From Mastigocoleus testarum BC008 (GTDB taxonomy: Bacteria; Cyanobacteriota; Cyanobacteriia; Cyanobacteriales; Nostocaceae): a stretch of 64,000 nucleotides of DNA. Location of the stretch: NCBI RefSeq assembly GCF_001456025.1, contig NZ_LMTZ01000114.1, forward strand, positions 24,672-88,671. Direction: 5' to 3'. Shown here piece by piece: positions 8,500 through 17,761 of the stretch (position 1 is the first letter of the stretch; each line of letters begins with the position of its first letter). The notes beneath the pieces are model-generated. The model worked only from the letters and a program-made list of their open reading frames with translations, was not told the origin of the DNA and ran no database searches. The translations under genes and the position numbers were made by a program.

Positions 8500-8661
8500 T
8501 CTAAGTGTTACTTAGGCTGTAGGTATGTAGACAGCTGCGTAAGCAGCTTAGCTAGCTGTCAACTGGAACTCGTAGGGGCGCAATATTAACCATAAACTGT
8601 TAACTGTTAACTGGTAACTGTAGTCCGTAAGGGCGTGGCGTCAGCCATAAACTGTCAACTA
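8500..8661. repeat. Dispersed palindromic repeats between the CBS and M42 genes
   Basis: Contains a hairpin around GACAGCTGCGTAAGCAGC...GCTAGCTGTC (about 8530-8560), a GTAGGGGCGCAA fragment at about 8573, and a copy of the element AACTGTAG.CCGTAAGGGCGT.GCGT.AGCCATAAACTGT at 8616-8655, which recurs at 47829-47869. Confidence 0.5.
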
Positions 8662-9701
8662 TCAAATTCTGTTTCGCAAAAGACTTTTAGTAATTTGATG
8701 CAATTAGCGATCGCACCTAAATGAGCAATTTCATAGCCGTGGGTATTTTGGGTGGGAAAAGCCAAACAAGCTCCACGAGGAATATGACCAAATTTCATAG
8801 CGATCGATGCGTCGGAGCCAAAACCACTCAATGTTGCTAGTTGGATCGGCATATTTACTTGTTGTGCTGAAGACCGCAACTGTGCATTGAGAGTATCATC
8901 GTAAACACCATAGCCATCTTGAAACAAGATTACAGGTTTTTCGCCATCTTCAATGGGATACTCTGGAGCAAGAGGACAAATTTCTAAAGCAATTAGAGCA
9001 TCCAAACACTGGTTCTGACTGAAATACATTGCCCCAATTGCTCCAACTTCTTCTTTCGCTGATGCAACTAAATAAATGTCTACTGCTGGTTTTTTTACCT
9101 GTTCTGCCAAAGCTAGTAAAATTGCAATTGATGCTTTGTTATCCAAGGTATAACTGGCGATGTAATCTTTTAATCTCACCGGAGATTTACGATGTTTGCC
9201 AACGACAACTTTAGTCCCTGGATGAATTCCCGCAGCTTCTAATTCTGCAACCGTACATTTAGTTTCAATCCAAGCATTTTCCCACTTCAGCGCACTATTT
9301 TCCTGTTGTACTTTTTGTGGAGATTCATGGGAAACATGACGAGAACCAAAACTGAGGATACCACTGATGGTTTCCTTATCTCCGAGCAAATCCACAACAC
9401 CTTCACCATAAACCCATGGGAATGAACCCCCTAACCTACGAACTTCAATTTGTCCTTTCTTAGTAATATTTTTAACTATAGCCCCAATTTCATCTTTGTG
9501 AGCCGTAATTGCAACTGCTCGATCTGAATTTTTCCCGGGAATTTTGGCGATAATGTTATCGGCGCGATCGCGCCATGCTTTAATTCCCAATGTATCAAAT
9601 CTCTCCATCAAGAATTGGTTAATTTCTTTTTCTGCACCACTGGGAGAATGGTGCATCACTAGTTCTTCAATAATGTTGAATAAATCTTGGTAATTGTGCA
9701 T
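8655..9701 (-). CDS. M42 family metallopeptidase (glutamyl aminopeptidase / endoglucanase type)
   Basis: M42 enzymes are cytosolic, usually dodecameric, dizinc aminopeptidases that trim peptides. The 348-residue product shows the metal-site motifs in order: ITAHKDEIG, the YTLDNKASIA aspartate, the catalytic pair in ASAKEEVGAIGA, the acidic ligand in LEICPLAPEYPIEDG and a C-terminal His in QNTHGYEIAHL. The length fits the family. I choose the ATG at 9701 (MHNYQDLF) rather than the TTG just before it. Only repeat DNA separates it from the CBS gene downstream. Confidence 0.9.
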   Translation of the reverse strand: MHNYQDLFNIIEELVMHHSPSGAEKEINQFLMERFDTLGIKAWRDRADNIIAKIPGKNSDRAVAITAHKDEIGAIVKNITKKGQIEVRRLGGSFPWVYGEGVVDLLGDKETISGILSFGSRHVSHESPQKVQQENSALKWENAWIETKCTVAELEAAGIHPGTKVVVGKHRKSPVRLKDYIASYTLDNKASIAILLALAEQVKKPAVDIYLVASAKEEVGAIGAMYFSQNQCLDALIALEICPLAPEYPIEDGEKPVILFQDGYGVYDDTLNAQLRSSAQQVNMPIQLATLSGFGSDASIAMKFGHIPRGACLAFPTQNTHGYEIAHLGAIANCIKLLKVFCETEFDS

Positions 9702-10622
9702 CAATTGAATGCAAGACTATGAACAAACGCTTTAGATTTTACAGAGCTTATATTAGGGCTGAGACAAATAACATTTAAAGCTTCTTTTTTCGATACTGTA
9801 CTTATATACTCAGAATAGAGTGTATAATTTATTCTTTTAATACGTAACTAAGTGATTGATACGCTAGTAATCTGAAAACGATATATTATCCATATTTGGT
9901 TATTAATTAGTATATTTTCATCACATTTATCAAATAAGCAATTAAACCTTCCGGCAAATATTTATTGAATACTTTTATCTCGAAAAAAGTCTACACTAAT
10001 TTGTTTTACAGCTTTGTAAAAAGTGTGCTGTAATTTTATAATGCCATTTTTATTTATAAGTTTATATATCGAGGTTTTTTCTATTTTGAATGATTACTTT
10101 TTAATTACGTAAATGTTTCTATAAATATGATTTTATATGAAAATAAGGGATTGTTCCTTTGTTTTTATATGTACATTTTATCCCTGCAAAATTTTTATTC
10201 TCGCTACTGAAAATAGATAATGCTTATATTGTCTGGCTAAGTAGTTTTCTGATTTCTATTTTTATTATGCAATCAGTAAAATATCTGAATCAATTTATTA
10301 CTAACTACTTTAACGAATTTTATACTTAGATAATCTTATTGAATTTAGTAATTTTTATCCCAATTCTGTTTCATAATTTAGCCGTAGTTCAATATCTGGA
10401 ATTAGGGACTGGAATTTTATTTACCAACAACTATCAAGTGTTACCAAGACTACTAGCAAATAGGAATGACAATAAAGCGAGAGCGCAAAAAAAGAAAAAT
10501 TTCACGATCGCATACAAGCTTGAACTAGCTTTCAAAAATACAAATTTGTCATAGTCACTAAAAACAAACTTCGGTACTATTTAGGATACAAGAAAGTAAG
10601 TGTATTGTATCCGACCGCTTCC
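9702..10622. other. Gene-free AT-rich spacer
   Basis: About 920 bases of very AT-rich DNA. The only open frame of note (10339-10554, plus) has no recognisable features or ribosome-binding site. I see no hairpin, tandem repeat or RNA gene. Confidence 0.5.
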
Positions 10623-12128
10623 TTATGGTGTTGAGTTCAAAGCCAGAGCATCTCGTGCTGAGACTCCTTCACCTTCGGTCCCGAAATACCATAAAGCAGA
10701 AGCAGCTTCCGCACGGGTCACTGGTTTTTTTGGTTGGAACAAAGTAGTGTAGCCAAAAACCCGACGAATATTAGCTTTGTCGCCATTTTGGAAATCTGCT
10801 AACACTGCTCGCAAAGCCCTGGAACTGATTTTTGCTGAATCTTGGAAACCCCATGTTTGTTTTACACTTTCCAAACTTGCGGTTGGTAGAGCCTGACGCA
10901 CGTCTAAAGGTACTTTCCACAAAATTAGTTGCTCCCGGTTCAGAGGTGAATTGGGCTGGAAAAGCACTTGTGTCGAATCACCTGATAACGAACTGGGAAT
11001 AATACCTGCTTCTGCTAATCCTTGGATTACGCCAAAATCTGGGTCGGTTTTTGAAACGTCTCTAAAGACTGGTTTAGTACTTGCTGAAGCTAACCGAATT
11101 TGTTTTGTTGGGTCATTACCATGCATCTTATTGTAGGCGGTTATTAACCATCTTGCATATTCGCGACGGGTAATATTTTTTGCTGGTTCAAATTTATTGA
11201 TATTGGGATTGCTTACAGTAGAATTATCTGCAGCAGAATTAGGAGTACTTTTATTTTGTTCGGAGCCAATATCGAAGTTTATTGTTAAAACCCCCAATTT
11301 TGCCAGGTCTTGAATTTTTTCTTGTTGTTGTGGTGGGATTTTATCGACGTCGTTAAAATTTTGCCTTGCTTTGGTTGCAGACCCACTGCTATTTTCCGAG
11401 TTTTTATTTTTCAAATTTTCCGAAGATTCAGAGGTCCCAGCATTATTTGCGACTGATCCAATAAAGTCTGCAGAACCGGGGGGGTTAGGTGAGTTTTCAC
11501 GATTGCGATCAGGATTATTTTGTGTTGTTAATTTCCCGCCATTTATGTTTTCAACTAATAACTCAATATTTGTTTGTATTGGACTAGTTGGTATTTGATC
11601 AGTTGGTGTTTGATTAGCTTGTGTTTGATTGGTTTGTGGTTTTTGAGCTTGGGTGTTGTTTACTGACTTGGGTTGGATGGAAATTTTGACTTGAGTGTCA
11701 TTAAGCTGCGCAGCAATAATTCTTGGCGTTTCATCTTTTGATTTTTGCAAAATTTTCCAACCATTTTGCTGTAATTGCTTGATGTAAAAATTACTAACAA
11801 TATTACTGGGGTCAGAGCTATGCCAGCGAGTTGATAATCTTGATGTAGGACCTTCAGTTGAACTAGCTTCCTCAAGAATTGCATTCGGATACTTCAGTTT
11901 TGCGGGAAAACCAACTGGTAGCTTAGAAGATATTTGATTGGGCTGTTTGCTTTTAGACTGTTTACTTTCGTCGCTGACTGGTTTCGCTGCAAAAATATTG
12001 GGTTTATCTTTAAGCTTAGGGTCAGGAGCCAAAGATTTTTCGACAAAACTATTCGCACAACCGCTCAGGGAGGTTAATAAAATTGCCAAACTAAGAAAAA
12101 TAACAGAACGAATATACAGAAATAACAC
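10623..12128 (-). CDS. SLH-domain lipoprotein
   Basis: The 501-residue product starts with a lipoprotein signal (hydrophobic stretch, then LSGC with the acylated Cys at 24), so it should be membrane-anchored outside the cytoplasm. Residues about 140-320 are low-complexity Gln/Asn/Thr/Ser (TNQTQANQTPTDQIPTS and similar), a probable flexible spacer. From about 320 there are S-layer homology motifs (ITRREYARWLITAYNKM, FRDVSKTDPDFGVIQGLAEAGII, LNREQLILWK, KPVTRAEAASALWYFG). Cyanobacterial SLH proteins usually tether envelope layers to peptidoglycan. The start is a GTG, chosen because the lipobox sits 24 codons in and an in-frame stop lies directly upstream. Confidence 0.85.
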   Translation of the reverse strand: MLFLYIRSVIFLSLAILLTSLSGCANSFVEKSLAPDPKLKDKPNIFAAKPVSDESKQSKSKQPNQISSKLPVGFPAKLKYPNAILEEASSTEGPTSRLSTRWHSSDPSNIVSNFYIKQLQQNGWKILQKSKDETPRIIAAQLNDTQVKISIQPKSVNNTQAQKPQTNQTQANQTPTDQIPTSPIQTNIELLVENINGGKLTTQNNPDRNRENSPNPPGSADFIGSVANNAGTSESSENLKNKNSENSSGSATKARQNFNDVDKIPPQQQEKIQDLAKLGVLTINFDIGSEQNKSTPNSAADNSTVSNPNINKFEPAKNITRREYARWLITAYNKMHGNDPTKQIRLASASTKPVFRDVSKTDPDFGVIQGLAEAGIIPSSLSGDSTQVLFQPNSPLNREQLILWKVPLDVRQALPTASLESVKQTWGFQDSAKISSRALRAVLADFQNGDKANIRRVFGYTTLFQPKKPVTRAEAASALWYFGTEGEGVSARDALALNSTP

Positions 12129-13155
12129 TGAAAATCACATAACTCGTGCCAATACCTAAGCTAGCGCAGATTGATTAACTTTTGAGTGACCATTTGTAAC
12201 TTCATAGTGATAGCTCTCTCTATTACAAATATCATCTACAAATTTCATTACTCCATCGCCAGGATACCAACTTTAAACTTTTTCCAAATTAAAAAATGCG
12301 TCGATTAATAACCGCATTATCTTCAATGATAAATTAATACTGCTGGCAAAAAAATTTCCCTATTTATGACACCATTTAAGAGTACTTATTATTGACCCCA
12401 AACAGGTCATGGGAGCCAGAGAACCACAATTAATCGCGGGAGTCTTCAAGAAGTGATAACATAGAATTAAAACTATTATTAGCTTCACTCAAGGCGAGAA
12501 TCCACAGTGTCTTACGATCCTGTATTCCAATTAATATTGAAGCTTCAAAGCGTTGCTGTTGGTAAATTTAATGCGGCAATATACACACCATAATAATCCA
12601 TCGAGGAGATAATATTCCAAACTCGCTGGACTTACTAATAATTGTTTCTGAACAATTACGATCTTTAGGTCTAAAAATGAGCAATGTATTTAAGTTCAGA
12701 CTAAATGGACTAATGCAGTCTGCTTTTCTTAATGCACAAAAGCTATCAGATTATTGTATTGCAAGGAGCCTATAAACTATTGATCGAGCATTGACCCTTT
12801 GGGTGTTAGCAGTTTTTTATACTAAAAAAAACATCTATGTACTATTGTACGTACTAACTAGGTGTAGTATAAAACCTAGCTATCAGTCTTGACGAAATTT
12901 TTTGATTCGGAGATGATGACGACTGAGATTTATTCCTGAGTCGAAATTAATGAGCAGAGACCGTAAGGCAATTTCCCATGCACAAACATAACAACATCTA
13001 CTACATAATATTAAATACCAATTTAAGAGAATAGGACCTGAAAAATCTAAAATAGATATTAAGTTTAAAAAAAAATTATTTCCAGCGACCGCTATTTTTT
13101 ATATCAACTACTTTTAAGGGTCGTCGGGTTGTGACAAGTACTCAGACAAGATTTC
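12129..13155. other. Long spacer between the SLH gene and sasA
   Basis: About 1.03 kb without a supported gene between two divergent genes. It holds an inverted repeat TTTTATACTA / TAGTATAAAA at 12815-12824 and 12865-12874 with an internal GTAC-rich loop, about 280 bases before sasA, and a tiny open frame at 12507-12593. The two promoters must lie here, but I cannot place them. Confidence 0.45.
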
Positions 13156-14352
13156 ATGCAACTTTCCCAGGATCGGTTCGCATATACTGATGCTCCTCTA
13201 CAGCTGATACTGTTTATTGATGGGCGACCCAAGTCCGGACAACAGGTGCAGCGTATCCGGTCTTACTTAAAAGAGTTAGAGGCAGAGTATCAGTTCGAAC
13301 TGGAAATTGTTGATGTTGGACAGCAACCTTATTTAGCAGAACACTTCAAATTGGTTGCTACACCAGCTTTAGTAAAAATACATCCTGAACCGAGGCATAT
13401 TTTGGCTGGCAGTAATATCGTCAGTCAATTAAAAGTATGGTGGCCCCGTTGGCAAATTTCAGTGGATATGTATTTTAAATCACAGGTTGGTATGATAGAA
13501 GATACTGATAATATAGGAGATATAAGCAAATTAAACTCTTCAGTGTCGGGAATTAAATCACTTGCTGTTTCAGCAGAACTGATGAAGCTATCAGACGAAA
13601 TTTTCCACTTGAAGCAAGAGAAGGACAAGCTTGAGGAGCAATTACAATTCAAAGACCGGGTAATTGCTATGTTGGCGCACGATCTTCGTAATCCCTTGAC
13701 AGCAGCAGCAATTGCAGTTGAGACTCTACAATCTAATTACAGTCAGGAAAAAGGAATATTTAAACGTTTGACGCCTCCTCTGGCAGCTAAGTTGCTCAGA
13801 CAGGCACGCACTCAAACACGAATAATTGACAGGATGATCGCAGAACTTCTCCAGGTTGGGCGGGGAAAGGAAACAAAAATACCAATAGTCCCCCAAAAAA
13901 CAGAAGTTGGTAAGTTATGTGGTGAGGTGATGAGTGAATTACGTCAGCGTTATAAAGCAAAATCTTTGAAATTGGAGAGAGATATTCCCGAAGATTTGCC
14001 GTTAGTCTATGCAGACCCTGAGCGGATTCGTCAGGTTTTAATCAACCTTATAGATAACGCAATTAAATATACCCCTGAAGGTGGTGTTATCAGTATTTCT
14101 GGGTTACACCGTACAAGCCAAAAAGTTCAATTTAGTATTGGTGACAGTGGTCCAGGTATTCCTGAAGAGAAGCGAGAGCAAATATTCGAAAACCACTATC
14201 GCTTAGAGCGGGATGAAGAAAAAGACGGCTACGGAATTGGTTTGTGTTTGTGTCAGCGAATTATTACAGCCCATTACGGTCAAATTTGGGTGGAAGAAGC
14301 TCCCACAGGTGGTGCTTGGTTCCACTTTACTTTACCTGTATATCCGACCTAG
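13156..14352 (+). CDS. sasA: SasA, circadian clock output histidine kinase
   Basis: SasA docks on KaiC through its KaiB-like thioredoxin-fold domain and passes phosphate to RpaA to drive circadian transcription. The 398-residue product has this domain at 1-100 (LQLILFIDGRPKSGQQVQRI, VATPALVKIHPEPRHILAG), a coiled linker at about 140-165, the HisKA motif with phospho-acceptor H175 (AMLAHDLRNPLTAAA), and the HATPase N, G1 and G2 boxes (LINLIDNAIKYTPEGG, GDSGPGIPEEK, YGIGLCLCQRII). ATG start, usual length. No kai genes are adjacent, as is normal for sasA. Confidence 0.96.
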   Translation: MQLSQDRFAYTDAPLQLILFIDGRPKSGQQVQRIRSYLKELEAEYQFELEIVDVGQQPYLAEHFKLVATPALVKIHPEPRHILAGSNIVSQLKVWWPRWQISVDMYFKSQVGMIEDTDNIGDISKLNSSVSGIKSLAVSAELMKLSDEIFHLKQEKDKLEEQLQFKDRVIAMLAHDLRNPLTAAAIAVETLQSNYSQEKGIFKRLTPPLAAKLLRQARTQTRIIDRMIAELLQVGRGKETKIPIVPQKTEVGKLCGEVMSELRQRYKAKSLKLERDIPEDLPLVYADPERIRQVLINLIDNAIKYTPEGGVISISGLHRTSQKVQFSIGDSGPGIPEEKREQIFENHYRLERDEEKDGYGIGLCLCQRIITAHYGQIWVEEAPTGGAWFHFTLPVYPT

Positions 14353-14353
14353 T

Positions 14354-14373
14354 ATAGCGTTACGCGCAAGTCA
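14354..14373 (+). repeat. Dispersed GCG(C/T)TACGCGCAAGTCA repeat, copy 1
   Basis: ATAGCGTTACGCGCAAGTCA directly after the sasA stop. Close copies occur at 24410, 28481 (minus), 57580 and 63229 (minus). Confidence 0.55.
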
Positions 14374-14497
14374 TTAGCGGATCCACAGTGACGTAGCCGA
14401 TGTCCTAACCTCATTATGTAGTGCTATAAAAACGTAGCTTGGAAAAATTATCTTGGAATGTAAAAAATTCTGTCCATGCCAACAGTTAAATATATAA

Positions 14498-14944
14498 CTA
14501 TTGCTGTTTTGAACGGTCAAGTAAAGGCTGTTTTGAACTTTTTTTAATTGCTTCAATAATCTCGGTGTTGGCTGGAGGAAAAGTAAAATTTTCTAGTTCA
14601 TTAACCCACACCCAACGAATTTCATCACATTCTATGGTTTGGGGCTCCCCAGAAAGATGCTGACAATGGTGAGCGGTTAGTGTAATACGTAAATTACTAT
14701 AGGTATGATCGATGGTAGTTAAATGTTCTCCAACAGCAATTACCATACCTAATTCTTCTTGTATTTCACGTTTTATACATTCTTCAATACTTTCTCCTGG
14801 CTCGATTTTACCTCCAGGAAATTCCCACAAACCACCCATTTCTCCTCCTAAAGGGCGGCGGTCTATTAAGATTTGACCTTGTTCGCTCCAGATGACTGCA
14901 GCACCAATGATTTTATGGGGAGGGGTAGAGGAGGTTTGATTCAT
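14498..14944 (-). CDS. mutT: 8-oxo-dGTP diphosphatase MutT (Nudix)
   Basis: MutT removes 8-oxo-dGTP from the nucleotide pool and so prevents A:T to C:G changes. The 148-residue product has a complete Nudix box starting at G45 (G-x5-E51-x7-R59-E60-I-Q-E63-E64-L-G66-M) and the MutT-like N-terminal strand KIIGAAVIWSEQGQILIDRRP followed by GGLWEFPGGK. ATG start; length normal. It is convergent with sasA. Substrate preference is inferred from overall similarity to MutT; another Nudix specificity is possible. Confidence 0.85.
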   Translation of the reverse strand: MNQTSSTPPHKIIGAAVIWSEQGQILIDRRPLGGEMGGLWEFPGGKIEPGESIEECIKREIQEELGMVIAVGEHLTTIDHTYSNLRITLTAHHCQHLSGEPQTIECDEIRWVWVNELENFTFPPANTEIIEAIKKSSKQPLLDRSKQQ

Positions 14945-15416
14945 AACTTAATAGAAGAGAAAAAAAGACCTTAAAATGAATAAATAAATTTGTAGATATT
15001 TTATTGCTTTTTGCTTGAGGTAATGTGGGTAATATCCTAATTTTATAAAAACTTACTTAAAGTCAAAATTCTCTGTTTTGATTTTAAACATATTTTTAAA
15101 TAAATTTAAAAGATATATTCTAAATATATATTCAAATCCAACTTGAAATTCACATTTAAGTTTTTCCTCATTTATAAGAAATAATATTCAAGACTTTTTG
15201 TATTTATTTGAAACTTGAAACTATAGTCTTACTGAGCTTGATTAGGGGAAGGCATAATGAACATGGAAAATTAAATGTTCAAGATTTGTAAGTTTTATAC
15301 TTCAAATATGAGCTATATTACAAGTCCTTTTGACCATAGACTGGTATAAAAAATTTTCCCAAACACGACCACTATAGTTTTAATTCACACTAAAATTTAT
15401 TTGTTGATTTACTAAT
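14945..15416. other. Gene-free AT-rich spacer
   Basis: About 470 bases, AT-rich, between mutT and a DUF760 gene, both on the minus strand. I see no repeat family or RNA gene. Confidence 0.45.
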
Positions 15417-15764
15417 TTATTCATTACTGCAATCGCCATCACTGTCCATATCTTGCAAAGCGATCTCAAAGTTCATCCTTTGTTCTGCATTGCGTAAAAA
15501 GTAACCACTCATCATCGCTGAAGCCAAAAGACGTCCGAGGTTTTCTCGATTAGTGGTAATAGTTACGCCAAAGTGTTCTGAAGGAATATTGCCAAGCAGC
15601 CCAGTTATTTTCCGTTCCATGACTTGAAAGACTTCGCTAGAATCTGGTTTGGACAATTGGCTAATTGTTTCCGGGCTCAATGATTTCACATATTGCCACA
15701 AAAAATTATCATTGTGTGGATTTTTCTCAAAAAACTCTGAAACTCGATCAAACGAATCACTCAT
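15417..15764 (-). CDS. DUF760 domain protein
   Basis: The 115-residue product matches the DUF760 pattern of cyanobacteria and plastids: NFLWQYVKSLSPETISQLSKP near the N-terminus, then MERKITGLLGNIP, the central ITTNRENLGRLLASAMMSGYFLRNAEQRM and an acidic C-terminus. It is soluble, with no signal or membrane segment. Function unknown; the plant members are plastid proteins. ATG start. Apparently a single-gene unit. Confidence 0.82.
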   Translation of the reverse strand: MSDSFDRVSEFFEKNPHNDNFLWQYVKSLSPETISQLSKPDSSEVFQVMERKITGLLGNIPSEHFGVTITTNRENLGRLLASAMMSGYFLRNAEQRMNFEIALQDMDSDGDCSNE

Positions 15765-15921
15765 TATGTAAGCTCCTGTAATGATTTATGAACCCAACGA
15801 GGCTTAGTTTCAGTTTAACAACCTTGGGTATTTACTGTTTTATTAAAAATAGTATGTATCTGTCTGTATCATCCACCAATCTTGAAAATAGTGGTTATTT
15901 TCATTCGACTGTCAAAACATA

Positions 15922-15950
15922 ATGGAGACGTACAAGTGCAACGTCTCCAT
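15922..15950 (-). terminator. GAGACGT-family hairpin between the DUF760 and sigma factor genes
   Basis: A perfect 10-bp stem, ATGGAGACGT / ACGTCTCCAT, with a 9-base loop, lies about 290 bases past the sigma factor stop and is followed on the minus strand by TATGTTTT. A transcript terminator is plausible, though the distance is long. The rest of the 15765-16243 spacer shows nothing else I recognise. Confidence 0.45.
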
Positions 15951-16243
15951 CACTGAATAAAGATTGTATATCTTACTATTGAGTCAATTTAAACAAGTAG
16001 TAACCCAACTGAACAGACCAAAATAACTGCAAATAGTGCACATAGTCTAGAGCGATCGGAAGTTCTCCTCTCAGAAACCTTTGGAAATTAACCAAAATCT
16101 ATTTTTACTGTGCGCCCAGTCTTGAGATATAGAAAAAATAGGAAAATTTTCTAACCATACTGGTTAGTACACAGAAAGAACTGAAAAACTACCTTATTGA
16201 ATTCTTAAGATCTTCTAACTATCAATTGACTTTTTGAAGTAAC

Positions 16244-17200
16244 TTAGCTTGCCAAATATTCATTGATACTGGTTTTATATTTGCGAAGCTTGGTCAGTGC
16301 TTCTCGCTCAATCTGTCGAACTCTTTCACGACTAATATTGAGCTGTTCACCAATTTTGGCTAAAGTCATGGTTTGCCCATCGATTAAACCAAAGCGTAGA
16401 GAAATTACTTCTCTTTGCTGGGGTGTTAACTCTCCCATCAGACGTTCTAGGTCATAAGATAGTGATGATTGAGTGACAAACTCTTCTGGAGAAGCGCTAG
16501 TATCTTCTAGCATCTCACCTAATTCTGTATCGTGATTGTCTCCCAATCGTAAATCTAGAGATAGTGGTAAACGAGATTTTTCTAGATATTCCCGTACTTG
16601 TTTGGGAGTTAAGCTTAATTCCTCTGCTAATTCAGATATTGTGGCAGCTCTTCCTAATTTTTGTGACAGTTGGCGTTGGGCTTTTTTGATTTTGTTCAGC
16701 TTTTCGGTGATATGTATTGGCAACCTAATTGTACGACCTTTTTCTGCAATTGCCCGGGTAATTGCTTGTCTAATCCACCAATATGCGTAGGTAGAAAATC
16801 TATATCCTTTAGTGGGATCAAATTTTTCTACCCCCCGTTGCATGCCGATACTACCTTCTTGAATTAGATCTAGTAAGTCAACATTGCGCTTAATATACTT
16901 TTTGGCAACGGAAACAACTAAACGTAAATTCGCTTCTACCATCTTGCGCTTGGCAAATTCACCAGAATCGATGGCACTATTGAGTTCAGAGGCTTCTAAA
17001 TTTGTCTCCTCTGCCCACTCTTGTAGAGTTGGTTGGCGTCCTAACTTATTTGCTAATGACTCTCGTACTTCATACAAGCTGGTTGCACGTTGTACCTGTT
17101 TCCCATAAAAAATCTCTTCTTCGTGGGTCAAAAGTGGAACGCGACCAATCTCGCGCAAGTAAGTCCGCACGAGGTCTGTTGGTTTCTGAGCGGTCTTCAT
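16244..17200 (-). CDS. RpoD/SigA-type group 2 RNA polymerase sigma factor
   Basis: The 318-residue product has region 1.2 (DLVRTYLREIGRVPLLTHEEEI), region 2 with the -10 binding segment (DLIQEGSIGMQRGVEKFDPTKGYRFSTYAYWWIRQAI), region 3 and region 4 with the -35 helix-turn-helix (TLAKIGEQLNISRERVRQIEREAL). It lacks the long acidic N-terminal region of the primary sigma SigA and has the length of non-essential group 2 sigmas (SigB, C, D, E types), which cyanobacteria use for stress and nitrogen or carbon adaptation. I cannot assign the subtype safely. ATG start. It stands alone between long spacers. Confidence 0.93.
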   Translation of the reverse strand: MKTAQKPTDLVRTYLREIGRVPLLTHEEEIFYGKQVQRATSLYEVRESLANKLGRQPTLQEWAEETNLEASELNSAIDSGEFAKRKMVEANLRLVVSVAKKYIKRNVDLLDLIQEGSIGMQRGVEKFDPTKGYRFSTYAYWWIRQAITRAIAEKGRTIRLPIHITEKLNKIKKAQRQLSQKLGRAATISELAEELSLTPKQVREYLEKSRLPLSLDLRLGDNHDTELGEMLEDTSASPEEFVTQSSLSYDLERLMGELTPQQREVISLRFGLIDGQTMTLAKIGEQLNISRERVRQIEREALTKLRKYKTSINEYLAS

Positions 17201-17761
17201 GGCACTACTTTTCGGTAATTATAGGTTTGACAGTAGTTTTCAGACTTGAATTTACTTGTTACTAAATAAATAGTTTCCATTGGGTGCACTTGTAATGAAA
17301 ATGGCAACCCATCAAAAAATTGCTTTTTGACCTGCTCGGCGGAGCTAATTTTTCAATAACTGTTCGATTACACTTTCACCTGCTAAAAGTTACAATTGTT
17401 CTTCTGTTAAAACAAGTATCAAGAGTTAGATAAAAAGTTACGCTTCAAACATTTATGACTTTTTCTTATTTTCTTAATAAATTGTAACATTCTCATATTT
17501 GTGATGAAGGTTCGGTAAAGCGAACTTGAAATTTATTGAAGGCATTTATTGCCTTGGATAGAGCATAATCTCACTACAAACTTACTCCGGTAACTTAATA
17601 TGGTCGCACAAATATTATGAAATTTTCTTAAAATATCTCAATCATAGCGATAAATTTTTACTGTAAGTTCTGGCTTAATAATTATTTCAAGAACTAACCT
17701 GTTATCAGTCACTTGTTATCTATCCCTAGTTCGATAACAAATGACCAATAACATATAAAGC
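17201..17761. other. Gene-free spacer between carB and the sigma factor gene
   Basis: About 560 bases, AT-rich. It must contain the sigma factor promoter at the right side of the gene. No hairpin, tandem repeat or RNA gene recognised. Confidence 0.45.

Noticed and set aside
10339..10554. 71-codon open frame in the spacer upstream of the SLH gene
   Set aside because: AT-rich, starts at a TTG without a ribosome-binding site, composition unlike real proteins in the window.
12507..12593. A GTG-started 28-codon frame (MSYDPVFQLILKLQSVAVGKF...) in the spacer before sasA
   Set aside because: An AAGGCGAG upstream could act as a ribosome-binding site, but the frame is too short to support and I recognise no family.
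12815..12874. TTTTATACTA/TAGTATAAAA inverted repeat as a terminator or RNA gene
   Set aside because: The loop is about 40 bases, the stem is AT-only apart from one pair, and no gene ends nearby on either strand.
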